Made by a program: the position numbers and the translations under genes. This document shows, piece after piece, positions 43,166-51,580 of a stretch of DNA of 64,000 nt. Location: assembly GCA_963838735.1 (NCBI GenBank), contig CAWISG010000004.1, positions 62,001 to 126,000 of the forward strand. The letters run 5' to 3'. This DNA is from Parerythrobacter_A sp963838735 (GTDB taxonomy: Bacteria > Pseudomonadota > Alphaproteobacteria > Sphingomonadales > Sphingomonadaceae). Below the pieces are notes generated by a model. It was not told the origin of the DNA and did not search any database. It worked only from the letters and a program-made list of their open reading frames with translations. Numbering within the stretch: the first letter of the stretch is position 1; each line of letters begins with the position of its first letter.

Positions 43166-45091
43166 TTACCGGCCCAGCACCCTGTCCACCCCCAGCTGCG
43201 TTATCGAATGGTAGCGCGGGCGTGCTTTGGCGTAGATGCGCTGCGCATTGCGCCGGCCCCAGTCGCCCTGCGCCGCCAGTGTCGCGAACAGCGGGCGCAC
43301 GAATTTGGCGCGGCCCACGCGGGTCAGGAACTCCTCCGCCAACGGCAGCACGCGTTCGTTGCGGTTCTCCAGCGCCAGTTCCAGCCACAGGAACAGGATT
43401 TCGTTGTTCTCGCTGTCCGACAGGCGCAGCGCCTCGTCCAGCGCGGCCAGCTCCGCCTCGTCCAGCTCGCGTGGCAGGTTGGCGAGGAACCGCTGGCGTT
43501 CCGCGGATGTCCAGCCCTGCCACGCGTCGTCCGCCAGTTCGCGCCGGTCGGTGAACGCCTTTGCCGCCGCGTCCACTTCGGCAAACGCCTTGGGATTGGG
43601 TCGATGCACATTGGACGGCAGGCCCGGCTCGAAAATCCATTCGCGCAACATCAACGCCTCGGCTTCTTCCTCGTCCGCCACCAGATTCTCCTGCATGTCG
43701 GACAGCATCATGGCCGACGTCGCGGGCTGGAACGCATGGTTGTCGAACCACTGGCGCAGCCATGCATCGAACCGCTCGCGCCCGACGATGTGTTCCACTG
43801 TCCGCATGAAATAGGCGCCCTTGTCGTAGGCGATGGCGCTGCCGACCAGCTCGCCCTGCCCGTCATTATGCAGCGCGGTGCCGGGCGCATCCTCGCCGAC
43901 ATCGGCCAGCGTTTCCTCGATACTGGTGAAACTGAGCGCCGCTTCCTGTTCCGCGCGTTTCTTGCCGTAGACTTCCTCGACGATGCGGTTCTCGAAATAG
44001 CTGGTAACACCTTCGTTCAACCAGCCATCGCCCCACACCGCATTGGTAACGAGATTTCCCGACCAGCTATGCGCCAGCTCGTGCGCGATCAGGCCGTTGT
44101 TCGACTTGTCGCCCGCGATGAAGGTGGGCGTCAGGAAGTTCATTACCGGGTTTTCCATCCCCCCGTAGGGGAAGGCGGGCGGCAGCACGATCATGTCGTA
44201 TCGACCCCAGCGATAGGAGCCGTATAGCGCCTCGGCGGCATCGATCAGCGCCTCGGTATCGGACAGTTCCGCCGCCGCCGCCTCGATCTGCGCCGGTTCG
44301 GACCAGACGCCCGAGCGCGGGCCGAGTTCGCGGAACACGATATCTCCCGCCGCGATGGCAATCAGGTAGGGCGCAACGGGCTTGTCCATTGCAAAGCTGA
44401 AGGCGCGACGCGCACCCCGCGCCTCATCGCCTGCCTCGTCGATGGTCTCTGCTGCAATCTTTTCAGGCTCGCCCTGCGACAGGCCGGACATCACCACCGT
44501 CAGGTCCGCCGGCGCAGTGATGCGCGCCGACCAAGTCTGGCGAATGCCGGGGCTGTCCTGTGTGGGAATCCAGGTGCGGTTGAGGATCGGTTGGCCTTGG
44601 CTGAACAGATAGGGCTTTTCGCCACCCAGCGTCTGTTCCGGCGTCAGCCATTGCAGCGCCTCGGCCTCGCTCGCGGAATAGCCGATGGTCAGCTCGCGCG
44701 CCTGCCCCATGGTTACCGTCACCGGTTCACCCATCCCCTTGACACGCGCACCGATCTCGAACGGCAGCGGGCGACCGTCCTTGTCGGTGATCGACGCGAT
44801 ATCGAGGCCGTCGCTGTCGAGCACGATTGTGTCCACGTCCGCCTTCGCGATAACGTCCAGCATCGCCGTGCCCGCCACTAGCTCGCGGTCGAAATCCAGA
44901 TCGAGATCGAGATCGACATGCACCACCCGCGCTTCCAGCGGACGCGCGAAGCTCTGGTCATCGACCGCGTCCGGTGTGGTCAGGACCGGCGCGACCTGTG
45001 GGCCGCCCCCACCTGCATTGTCAGGCACATCGCACGCGACGAGCGACAGGGCGGAGAGAAGTGCGAGGTTGCGCAGCTTGGAGAAGGTCAT
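43166..45091 (-). CDS. M1-family aminopeptidase, lipoprotein
   Basis: This 641-residue metallopeptidase carries a lipobox (LSLVAC, Cys20), so it is probably anchored in the outer or inner membrane facing the periplasm. The substrate-binding GGMEN motif lies at 310-314, the zinc motif HELAH at 337-341, and the third ligand Glu360 in WLNEGVTSYFE. A C-terminal helical domain resembles leukotriene-A4 hydrolase/aminopeptidase B. ATG 45091 is the first methionine that gives a lipoprotein signal; an upstream TTG is unlikely. It likely trims N-terminal residues from imported peptides. Confidence 0.93.
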   Translation of the reverse strand: MTFSKLRNLALLSALSLVACDVPDNAGGGGPQVAPVLTTPDAVDDQSFARPLEARVVHVDLDLDLDFDRELVAGTAMLDVIAKADVDTIVLDSDGLDIASITDKDGRPLPFEIGARVKGMGEPVTVTMGQARELTIGYSASEAEALQWLTPEQTLGGEKPYLFSQGQPILNRTWIPTQDSPGIRQTWSARITAPADLTVVMSGLSQGEPEKIAAETIDEAGDEARGARRAFSFAMDKPVAPYLIAIAAGDIVFRELGPRSGVWSEPAQIEAAAAELSDTEALIDAAEALYGSYRWGRYDMIVLPPAFPYGGMENPVMNFLTPTFIAGDKSNNGLIAHELAHSWSGNLVTNAVWGDGWLNEGVTSYFENRIVEEVYGKKRAEQEAALSFTSIEETLADVGEDAPGTALHNDGQGELVGSAIAYDKGAYFMRTVEHIVGRERFDAWLRQWFDNHAFQPATSAMMLSDMQENLVADEEEAEALMLREWIFEPGLPSNVHRPNPKAFAEVDAAAKAFTDRRELADDAWQGWTSAERQRFLANLPRELDEAELAALDEALRLSDSENNEILFLWLELALENRNERVLPLAEEFLTRVGRAKFVRPLFATLAAQGDWGRRNAQRIYAKARPRYHSITQLGVDRVLGR

Positions 45092-45133
45092 GGATAGCAA
45101 TCTAGCCAATCCGCCTCCGCAAGGACAGGGGGT

Positions 45134-45991
45134 TCAGGACCACATCGCCATCGGCGGCAGGCTCATCAGGATCGCGTCGATATTGCCGCCCGTCTTCAGC
45201 CCGAACAGCGTGCCGCGATCGTAAACCAGGTTGAATTCGGCATAGCGCCCCCGCCACTCGAGCTGGTGCTGGCGGTTGGCCTCATCGAACGGCGTGTCCA
45301 TCCGGCGGCGGACCAGTTGCGGAAAGATGTCGAGGAATGCCTCGCCCACGTCCTTCGTGAAGGCGAAGTGCCGGTTGAACGCGGGTAGGTCATCGCATTC
45401 CAGATGGTCGAAGAAGATACCGCCGACGCCGCGATGCACCTTGCGGTGGGGAATATAGAAATAGTCGTCCGCCCATTTCTTGAACCGTTCGTGATAGGTC
45501 GGGTTGTGCGCAGCGCAGGTTGCCCGCAGGCAGGCGTGGAAATCGGCGGTATCTTCTTCATACGGGATCGGCGGATTGAGGTCCGCACCGCCGCCGAACC
45601 ATGCCTTGCCTGTCGTCAGGAACCGGCAATTCATATGCACGGCGGGCACGTGCGGGTTGACCATATGCGCCACCAGGCTGATGCCGGTTGCGGTGAAGCC
45701 GGGTTCCTCCGCGCTCGCCCCGTGCACGCTGGCGGCGAAATCGGGTGCAAAGCTGCCGCGCACGGTGGAGACGTTGACGCCGACCTTTTCGAACACCTGC
45801 CCCTTCATCGCGCCCTGCACCCCGCCGCCGGGATCGTCATTGCCCGCTTCCTCGCGGTTCCATGCGGTAAAGGCGAAGGCGGCATCGGACCCCGCCTCGC
45901 GCTCGATGGCCTCGAACTCGGCGCAGATGCGGTCGCGCAGGGCTTCGAACCAGGTGCGGGCGGCGTGTGTCTGTTCGTCCATCGTCGTCAT
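45134..45991 (-). CDS. hemF: Oxygen-dependent coproporphyrinogen-III oxidase
   Basis: This 285-residue enzyme catalyses aerobic oxidative decarboxylation of coproporphyrinogen III to protoporphyrinogen IX. Conserved family blocks are GGVQGAMKGQVFEKVGVNVS, AVHMNCRFLTTGKAWFGGGADLNP, HRGVGGIFFDHLE and EWRGRYAEFNLVYDRGTLFGLKTGGNI. The length is normal. ATG 45991 has AAGG about 8 bases upstream; a second ATG three codons later is possible. It is divergent from pdeM with a 45-bp gap. Confidence 0.97.
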   Translation of the reverse strand: MTTMDEQTHAARTWFEALRDRICAEFEAIEREAGSDAAFAFTAWNREEAGNDDPGGGVQGAMKGQVFEKVGVNVSTVRGSFAPDFAASVHGASAEEPGFTATGISLVAHMVNPHVPAVHMNCRFLTTGKAWFGGGADLNPPIPYEEDTADFHACLRATCAAHNPTYHERFKKWADDYFYIPHRKVHRGVGGIFFDHLECDDLPAFNRHFAFTKDVGEAFLDIFPQLVRRRMDTPFDEANRQHQLEWRGRYAEFNLVYDRGTLFGLKTGGNIDAILMSLPPMAMWS

Positions 45992-46036
45992 GCGCGCGAC
46001 CTTGCCAAAGCCATTCCGGCACGGCAATAGGCGGTC

Positions 46037-46744
46037 ATGGTTCCCGTTTCGTTCGCCCCTCTCGATTTTGCCGGTGACGAGTTCATCCTGACGCGCAGCA
46101 ATGCGCTGTTCTGGCCGCGCGAGAATGCACTGCTGCTGGCGGACCTTCATCTGGAAAAGGGCAGCTTCTTCGCGCGGCACGGGCAGATGGTGCCGCCCTA
46201 TGATTCGCGCGAGACGCTGGAACGGGTGGCGTTGGCGATCCGCCAGACGGGGGCGCGACGCGTCTATACGCTTGGTGACAATTTCCACGACAGCGATGGG
46301 TCGCGGCGGCTGGAGGAACATGCCGCGGGCATGCTCGCGGCGCTGACCCGCGCGGTGGACTGGGTGTGGGTTACCGGTAATCACGACCCGTCGATGGAAG
46401 CGCGCAATGGTGGCGCGATTGCGGAAGAGCTGGCAGTGGGCGGCATGATCCTGCGCCACGAAGCGAAGGCGGGTGAAAAGCGGCCCGAACTGAGCGGCCA
46501 TTTCCACCCCCGCCTCGAACTGACCGTCCACCGCCGTCGCATCCGTCGCCCCTGCGCCGTCCGCAGTCGTGACATCGCATCGGGCGGACGCATGATCCTG
46601 CCCGCCTTCGGCACCTATACCGGCGGCATGCCCGCTGGCGATCCCGCCATCGTCAAGGCGTTGCAACCCGCACAGGCGATCGACGCGGTGGCGGTGGCAG
46701 GGAGCAAACTTGTACGGTTCGAACTGTGGCGCGAAGCGGCCTGA
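46037..46744 (+). CDS. pdeM: PdeM-type metallophosphoesterase (ligase-associated DNA damage response)
   Basis: This 235-residue calcineurin-like phosphoesterase has metal motifs ADLHLEKG (Asp36, His38), LGDNFHD (80-85), GNHDP (114-118) and SGHFHPR near residue 152. The family is best known as one of four genes (ATP-dependent ligase, Lhr helicase, exonuclease, PdeM) in a DNA-repair cassette. None of the other three is within the window, so this copy stands alone here. It is presumably a nuclease or nucleotide phosphodiesterase. Confidence 0.85.
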   Translation: MVPVSFAPLDFAGDEFILTRSNALFWPRENALLLADLHLEKGSFFARHGQMVPPYDSRETLERVALAIRQTGARRVYTLGDNFHDSDGSRRLEEHAAGMLAALTRAVDWVWVTGNHDPSMEARNGGAIAEELAVGGMILRHEAKAGEKRPELSGHFHPRLELTVHRRRIRRPCAVRSRDIASGGRMILPAFGTYTGGMPAGDPAIVKALQPAQAIDAVAVAGSKLVRFELWREAA

Positions 46745-46836
46745 CTGCTCGCAGGCGATCTGAAATAGCCCCTAGCGCCGCGCCCGGGTTGCTCCTACAT
46801 GGGCGCGTTCACTTTGCATCAACAGGAGCCTGCCCC

Positions 46837-47379
46837 ATAGCCCGTCCACCACGTCGTTCCATGCAACCGCCGATCAAGAGCGGCCCGCGCTACGACAATC
46901 TCATCCAGAGCGACAAGGTTCGCGTCATCGATCACGAGGGCGAAAACCTGGGCGTCATGTACACCCGCGAAGCGGTCGAGCAGGCGAACGCGGTCGGCCT
47001 TAACCTGGTTGAAGTTTCGCCCAGCGCCGTGCCGCCGGTCTGCAAGTTCCTCGATGTGGGCAAGCATCGCTACGAGGCGCAGAAGAAAGCCAACGCCGCA
47101 CGCAAGACGCAGAAAACGCAGGATATCAAGGAAGTGAAGATGCGCCCGAACATCGACACCCATGATTACGATGTAAAAATGCGCAATGTGAACAAGTTCA
47201 TCGACAATGGCGACAAGGTGAAGGTGACGTTGCGCTTTCGCGGGCGCGAAATGGCGCACCAGCAGCTCGGCATGGATTTGCTGAAGCGGGTGCAGGACGA
47301 CACGCAGGAAACCGCCAAGGTCGAGGCTTTCCCACGCCTTGAAGGTCGCCAGATGCTGATGGTACTGTCTCCGCGATAG
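46837..47379 (+). CDS. infC: Translation initiation factor IF-3, apparent ATA start
   Basis: IF-3 N-domain text (RVIDHEGENLGVMYTREAVEQA, LVEVSPSAVPPVCKFLD) is followed by the linker and C-domain (KVKVTLRFRGREMAHQQLG, MVLSPR). The conserved N-terminal basic segment ARPPRRSMQPP begins directly after an ATA codon at 46837, with AGGAG placed 8 bases upstream. An ATG exists only at 46861, inside that conserved segment. Non-AUG starts are the known basis of IF-3 autoregulation (AUU in Escherichia coli), so ATA is the likely start, giving 180 residues. Confidence 0.9.
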   Translation: MARPPRRSMQPPIKSGPRYDNLIQSDKVRVIDHEGENLGVMYTREAVEQANAVGLNLVEVSPSAVPPVCKFLDVGKHRYEAQKKANAARKTQKTQDIKEVKMRPNIDTHDYDVKMRNVNKFIDNGDKVKVTLRFRGREMAHQQLGMDLLKRVQDDTQETAKVEAFPRLEGRQMLMVLSPR

Positions 47380-47520
47380 CTTCGTCGCGGCGTCGCATTT
47401 GGTCGGCTTGCTCCCCCACTTCGTCGAACGGTCGTGTCGGTAATCGTCAAGGATGGATAAAGCCTCCAGAACGTTCACAACACGCTGAATAGTTGCACAA
47501 AGCTGAAAATAGGGGATCGC

Positions 47521-48711
47521 ATGTCGTACCGCGTACCAACTCGCACGGTGCTCGCCGCAACGGCGGCCGCCCTTGCTTGCACATTGTCGCCTGTCGCCAT
47601 CGCTCAGGACGACGACGATGCCGTTTCGGTTACGCGCCCTGCGGCAGATCCGGCGTTCGCCCGCTTCACCCCAAGTCCGGCACCCGTCAAAACCACGCGT
47701 ATCGATTATACCTTGTGGGACGATGCGCTTGATTTCTTTGTCTTCCCGATGGGACGCTCCATTCGCGAAGGCGCGCCGAGTGTGGAACCCGGCACCGGCA
47801 CCCGCCGTGTCTACGGGCACGACTCGCGTTTCCGGATGGAAGGCAACCGAATCGGCTTCTCCTTCCTGTCGGACGAAGTCATTGCATCGCTGACCGAATA
47901 TCGCCGCGATCTGGAAAGCCTACCCGATCAGCTCGATATTACGACGTTGTCGCGCAACGAACAGCTCGCGTTTTGGATCAACCTCCATAACGTCGCCGTT
48001 ATCGAACAGATCGCGTTGAATTATCCGCTGTCGCAGCCGCGCCTTATGAAACTGGGTACGCAGGAATTGCCGCTCGACGAAGCGAAGATGGTAACCGTCA
48101 GCGGTGTGGCGATGAGCCCGCGCGATATTCGCGAACAGATCGTCTATCCCAACTGGAGCGATCCACGCATCATCTACGGCTTTTTCCGTGGCGACATCGG
48201 TGGGCCATCGATCCAGCGCGAAGCCTTCACGGCGCGCAATCTAACCGAACAACTCAACAAATCCGCGAACGAGTTCGTCAATTCACTGCGAGGCGTTGAG
48301 AAAACCGGACGCACGATGCGCGTCTCCAGGATCTATGCCGAAGCGGCTCCTTTCTATTTTCCGAACTGGCCTGCCGATCTGCGCACCCATCTGGCAACGC
48401 AGGCCGAGGACGATGTTATGGCGATCCTTGCAGAAACGCGGGAAACGCGCGCAACTACCTATGAATTTGACATCGCCGACCTCCAGAAGGGAGAACGCGA
48501 CCCCGGCCTCGTGACGGTAGATGCGGACTATGGCGACGGTAGTGGTTCGCAATTTAACCAAACACGCGTCAACCGCGCCATTGCGCGGCTGGTCGGAGAG
48601 CGTGACCGCAAGATCCAGAAGGCGTTCAAACGCGGCGAACTGGTTGGCCGTGTTACCGTCGTTCCGCTGGACCTCGGCATCGAAGCACCGCCGCCCAAGG
48701 AAATCGAATAA
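47521..48711 (+). CDS. Exported DUF547-domain protein
   Basis: This 396-residue protein has a signal peptide (MSYRVPTRTVLAATAAALAC...PVAIAQ). The DUF547 domain shows LSRNEQLAFWINLHNVAVIEQIALNYP, SPRDIREQIVYPNWSDPRIIYGFFRGDIGGPSI and later RVSRIYAEAAPFYFP. The conserved FWINLHN motif is typical. The molecular function of the family is unknown; a thiol-protease or transglutaminase-like fold has been proposed for relatives. The last codons (IEIE-type tail PPKEIE) run into a 15-bp tandem repeat that also covers the stop. Confidence 0.87.
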   Translation: MSYRVPTRTVLAATAAALACTLSPVAIAQDDDDAVSVTRPAADPAFARFTPSPAPVKTTRIDYTLWDDALDFFVFPMGRSIREGAPSVEPGTGTRRVYGHDSRFRMEGNRIGFSFLSDEVIASLTEYRRDLESLPDQLDITTLSRNEQLAFWINLHNVAVIEQIALNYPLSQPRLMKLGTQELPLDEAKMVTVSGVAMSPRDIREQIVYPNWSDPRIIYGFFRGDIGGPSIQREAFTARNLTEQLNKSANEFVNSLRGVEKTGRTMRVSRIYAEAAPFYFPNWPADLRTHLATQAEDDVMAILAETRETRATTYEFDIADLQKGERDPGLVTVDADYGDGSGSQFNQTRVNRAIARLVGERDRKIQKAFKRGELVGRVTVVPLDLGIEAPPPKEIE

Positions 48712-48761
48712 CGCGAAATCGAATAGCGCGAGATCGAATACCGCGACATCGAATAGCGGTT
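48702..48761. repeat. Four tandem copies of a 15-bp repeat across two convergent stop codons
   Basis: Units AATCGAATAACGCGA, AATCGAATAGCGCGA, GATCGAATACCGCGA and CATCGAATAGCGGTT follow head to tail. They cover the stop of the DUF547 gene (48709-48711) and reach the convergent stop at 48760-48762. The end forms a short hairpin, CGAATA-GCGGT-TATTCG. Confidence 0.85.
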
Positions 48762-49209
48762 ATTCGAACACGGCGGCGGTGTCGGCATCGGTTGTCTCGA
48801 CGATCGGCTTGCGGCCCCACTTCCACCAGAAATGCCCTACCGAAGCACCCGTTATCAGGCCGAACAGCCCGAGCAGTATGCCCGATGTGGTTCCACCGAA
48901 CACGAAGAACACCAGGACCGGCATTCCCGCCCCGCCAATTCCGCTAAAGAGGGAATAGGTGTTCGCGCCTTCCGTCTGACGGCGCTTGAGAACGGCCGTC
49001 AGCGGCAGCACGACGACAAGAAAGCCGACCGAAGCGCAGGCCAGCGTCACCATCAGGGGAAAGGCGGCAAGCAGCAGCGCTTCGCCCGGGTTTTCCGACA
49101 CCATGGACAGGCCGACAAGTACGGTAGCGATGGACGGCAGGGCGCTGCCCACCAGCGAGCCTGCACCTACGGCTTTCGTGGCGGCGACATACTGGTTCGG
49201 CACAGCCAT
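48760..49209 (-). CDS. Small polytopic membrane protein of unknown function
   Basis: This 149-residue protein has about four hydrophobic segments (VGSALPSIATVLVGLSMV, ALLLAAFPLMVTLACASVGFLVVVLPL, MPVLVFFVFGGTTSGILLG, LFGLITGASVGHFWWKWG) and short polar ends. No family is recognised. ATG 49209 gives a sensible N-terminus (MAVPNQYVAATK); an ATG at 49230 is possible. The frame stays open far upstream as antisense of the PLP-enzyme gene, which is not believed coding. Confidence 0.65.
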   Translation of the reverse strand: MAVPNQYVAATKAVGAGSLVGSALPSIATVLVGLSMVSENPGEALLLAAFPLMVTLACASVGFLVVVLPLTAVLKRRQTEGANTYSLFSGIGGAGMPVLVFFVFGGTTSGILLGLFGLITGASVGHFWWKWGRKPIVETTDADTAAVFE

Positions 49210-49413
49210 ATCCCGCGCGTGTAATCGCATCGCGGCGCGGTTACAAACGACATGTTGCAACCGCTTGAACGACGCGGCGCAGGGCGATATTGCGGCACGG
49301 ACCACACGGCCCCGGCACGGGGAAGCGTTCCTGCGGAGGTTAGGAACGGGCACCGCGCCGCGCGCTTTTACCGCAACCCCGCCTCCCTGGGGTCTTGCAG
49401 GAAGCGACGTGCC

Positions 49414-50742
49414 ATGACCGATGCACCCATCACCCCCGACACTGCCGAAACCCCGACCCCGCGCCGCAAGGCCAAGCCATCTGTCACAACCATTGCGGGG
49501 CGCGAGATGAAGCCCTCGACCTTGATGATGGGCCACGGCTTCGACCCGGCCCTGTCCGAAGGATCGCTGAAGGCGCCGATCTTCCTCACCTCGACCTTCG
49601 CCTTCGAGAACGCGGCGGCGGGCAAGCGCCATTTCGAAGGGATCACCGGGCAACGGCCCGGCGGCGCGGAAGGGCTGGTCTATTCCCGCTTCAACGGCCC
49701 CAATCAGGAAATTCTCGAGGACCGGTTGGCAATCTGGGACGGAGCGGAGGATGCGTTGTGCTTTTCGAGCGGCATGACCGCAATCTGCGTGCTGATGCTG
49801 GCCTATTGCAATGCGGGAGACGTGATCGTGCATTCCGGCCCGCTCTATGCCGCGTCCGAAGGGTTCGTGGCCAAGGTGCTGAACCGTTTCGACGTTGGTT
49901 ATGTCGCCTTTCCCGCCGGTGCCGACCGCACCGGTCTGGATAACGCATTGGCCGAAGCGCAGGCCGAAGCCACCAAGCGCGGCGGCAAGGTGGCGATGGT
50001 CTATCTGGAAAGCCCCGGCAATCCGACCAACGCGCTGGTCGATATTGAGGCAGTGCGCGACGCGCGCGACGCTGCGCTCGATCCCGATGCCTGCCCCATC
50101 GCCATCGACAACACGTTCCTGGGGCCGCTGTGGCAGCGCCCGCTGGATAATGGCGCGGACATCGTGTGCTATTCGCTGACCAAATATGTCGGCGGCCATT
50201 CGGACCTCGTGGCAGGCTCGGTCGCAGGCGCGAAGAAGTGGATGGACCCGGTCCGCAGTCTGCGCAACACGATGGGCGGCATTGCCGATCCGAACACGGC
50301 GTGGATGCTGTTGCGCAGCCTGGAAACCGTCGAACTGCGGATGCAACGCGCGGGCGAGAACGCGGCCAAGGTCTGCGCTTTTCTGCGCGACCATCCCAAG
50401 GTGTCGGGCCTTGGCTATCTCGGCATGATCGAGGATACCCGGCAGCAGGACATCTACGACCGCCACTGCCTTGGCGCAGGCTCCACCTTCTCCGTCTTTA
50501 TCGACGGCGGCGAGGCGGAGTGTTTCGCGTTTCTCGACGCGTTGAAGGTTGCCAAGCTGGCCGTCAGCCTGGGAGGCACCGAGACGCTGGCGAGCCATCC
50601 GGCCAGCATGACGCACCTCTCGGTCGCGCATGGCCGACGGCAGGAACTGGGCATTTCGGACAATCTCGTTCGGATCAGCGTCGGCATCGAGGATGCGGAC
50701 GACCTCATCGCCGACTTCGCGCAGGCGCTGGACGCGGTTTGA
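49414..50742 (+). CDS. Cystathionine-gamma-synthase family PLP enzyme (methionine gamma-lyase/sulfhydrylase type)
   Basis: This 442-residue enzyme belongs to the Cys/Met-metabolism PLP family. PLP-binding Lys257 is in CYSLTKYVGGHSD; VYSRFNGPN (near 90), FSSGMTAI and VYLESPGNPTN complete the fold. SLGGTETLASHPASMTH is the C-terminal signature. The extended N-terminus and the R-rich start are slightly unusual. It could cleave methionine or make homocysteine; specificity cannot be read. GCAGGAAG precedes ATG 49414. Two short hairpins occur in the leader. The gene overlaps an SDR by a TTGA junction. Confidence 0.88.
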   Translation: MTDAPITPDTAETPTPRRKAKPSVTTIAGREMKPSTLMMGHGFDPALSEGSLKAPIFLTSTFAFENAAAGKRHFEGITGQRPGGAEGLVYSRFNGPNQEILEDRLAIWDGAEDALCFSSGMTAICVLMLAYCNAGDVIVHSGPLYAASEGFVAKVLNRFDVGYVAFPAGADRTGLDNALAEAQAEATKRGGKVAMVYLESPGNPTNALVDIEAVRDARDAALDPDACPIAIDNTFLGPLWQRPLDNGADIVCYSLTKYVGGHSDLVAGSVAGAKKWMDPVRSLRNTMGGIADPNTAWMLLRSLETVELRMQRAGENAAKVCAFLRDHPKVSGLGYLGMIEDTRQQDIYDRHCLGAGSTFSVFIDGGEAECFAFLDALKVAKLAVSLGGTETLASHPASMTHLSVAHGRRQELGISDNLVRISVGIEDADDLIADFAQALDAV

Positions 50743-51494
50743 GCGTTGCGTTGGTCGTAGGCGCGGGCGCGGGTATCGGCGGCCATGTCGCGGCACGGTT
50801 TGCGCGGGAGGGCTGCCACGCGGTGCTGTGCCGCCGTTCGGACGAGGCGGGATTGCAGCGACTGGTAGCGGATATTCGGGCGGATGGCGACATGGCGAGC
50901 GGGCATTTGCTCGATGTGACAGACGAGGGCGCAATCGAAGCTTTGGTCGATACTGTGGAACGTGATATCGGCCCGATCACTACAGCAGTTTACAATATCG
51001 GCGCTCAGATCGGGAACCGCCCGCTTGCCGATACGCCGCTGCGCACGTTCGAGCTGGGTTGGCGGCTGGGCACATTCGGCCTGTTCCGCCTTGCCCACGC
51101 GCTATTCCCGCGCATGGTACAGCGCGGTGGCGGCACGCTGATCGTCACCAGCGCCACGGCGGCGGTTCGTGGCAATGCGGGGCAGCACAGCCATGCCGCC
51201 GCAATGGGCGGACGCCGGATGCTTTGCCAAACTCTCAATGCCGAATTCGCGCCACAGGGCATCCATGTTGCGCATGTGCTGATCGATGGCCCGGTCGATG
51301 CACCCGATACGCTGGGCCGGATGCTGGGCGACGCATTCGAACCCTTCAAACAGGCGAAAGGTGCGGACGGCCTGATCGACCCGGCGGCGGTGGCGGAAAC
51401 CTACTGGCAGCTCGCGGGGCAGCCGCGCTCCGCCTGGACTCACGAGATCGACTTGCGCCCGTGGCGCGATACGCCCTGGTGGAACGACACTTAG
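50739..51494 (+). CDS. Short-chain dehydrogenase-like protein
   Basis: This protein has 251 residues. The cofactor loop VVGAGAGIGGHVAARFA (near 6-22) is SDR-like. The catalytic serine is present (VTSATAAVRG), but the Tyr-x3-Lys region reads GQHSHAAAMGGRRM, so the catalytic tyrosine and lysine appear to be missing. It may be a binding or non-classical member, and enzymatic activity is doubtful. The start is TTG 50739, overlapping the preceding TGA by four bases, so it is coupled to the PLP enzyme. Confidence 0.8.
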   Translation: MSVALVVGAGAGIGGHVAARFAREGCHAVLCRRSDEAGLQRLVADIRADGDMASGHLLDVTDEGAIEALVDTVERDIGPITTAVYNIGAQIGNRPLADTPLRTFELGWRLGTFGLFRLAHALFPRMVQRGGGTLIVTSATAAVRGNAGQHSHAAAMGGRRMLCQTLNAEFAPQGIHVAHVLIDGPVDAPDTLGRMLGDAFEPFKQAKGADGLIDPAAVAETYWQLAGQPRSAWTHEIDLRPWRDTPWWNDT

Positions 51495-51580
51495 GCGCGC
51501 AAGAGGTTGTCTGCGAACGCCGGTTGACCGATGAGCGCGATTGTCGCGTCATGCCGCCCAACCGATAGAAGATGCCCGCA

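Noticed and set aside
49210..49413. SAM-II or SAH riboswitch before the Cys/Met PLP gene
   Set aside because: No match to the remembered consensus motifs; only two plain hairpins are seen.
49210..50934. Long upstream extension of the small membrane protein gene (frame open to 50934)
   Set aside because: It is antisense to the PLP enzyme; the protein-like membrane segments begin only at 49209.
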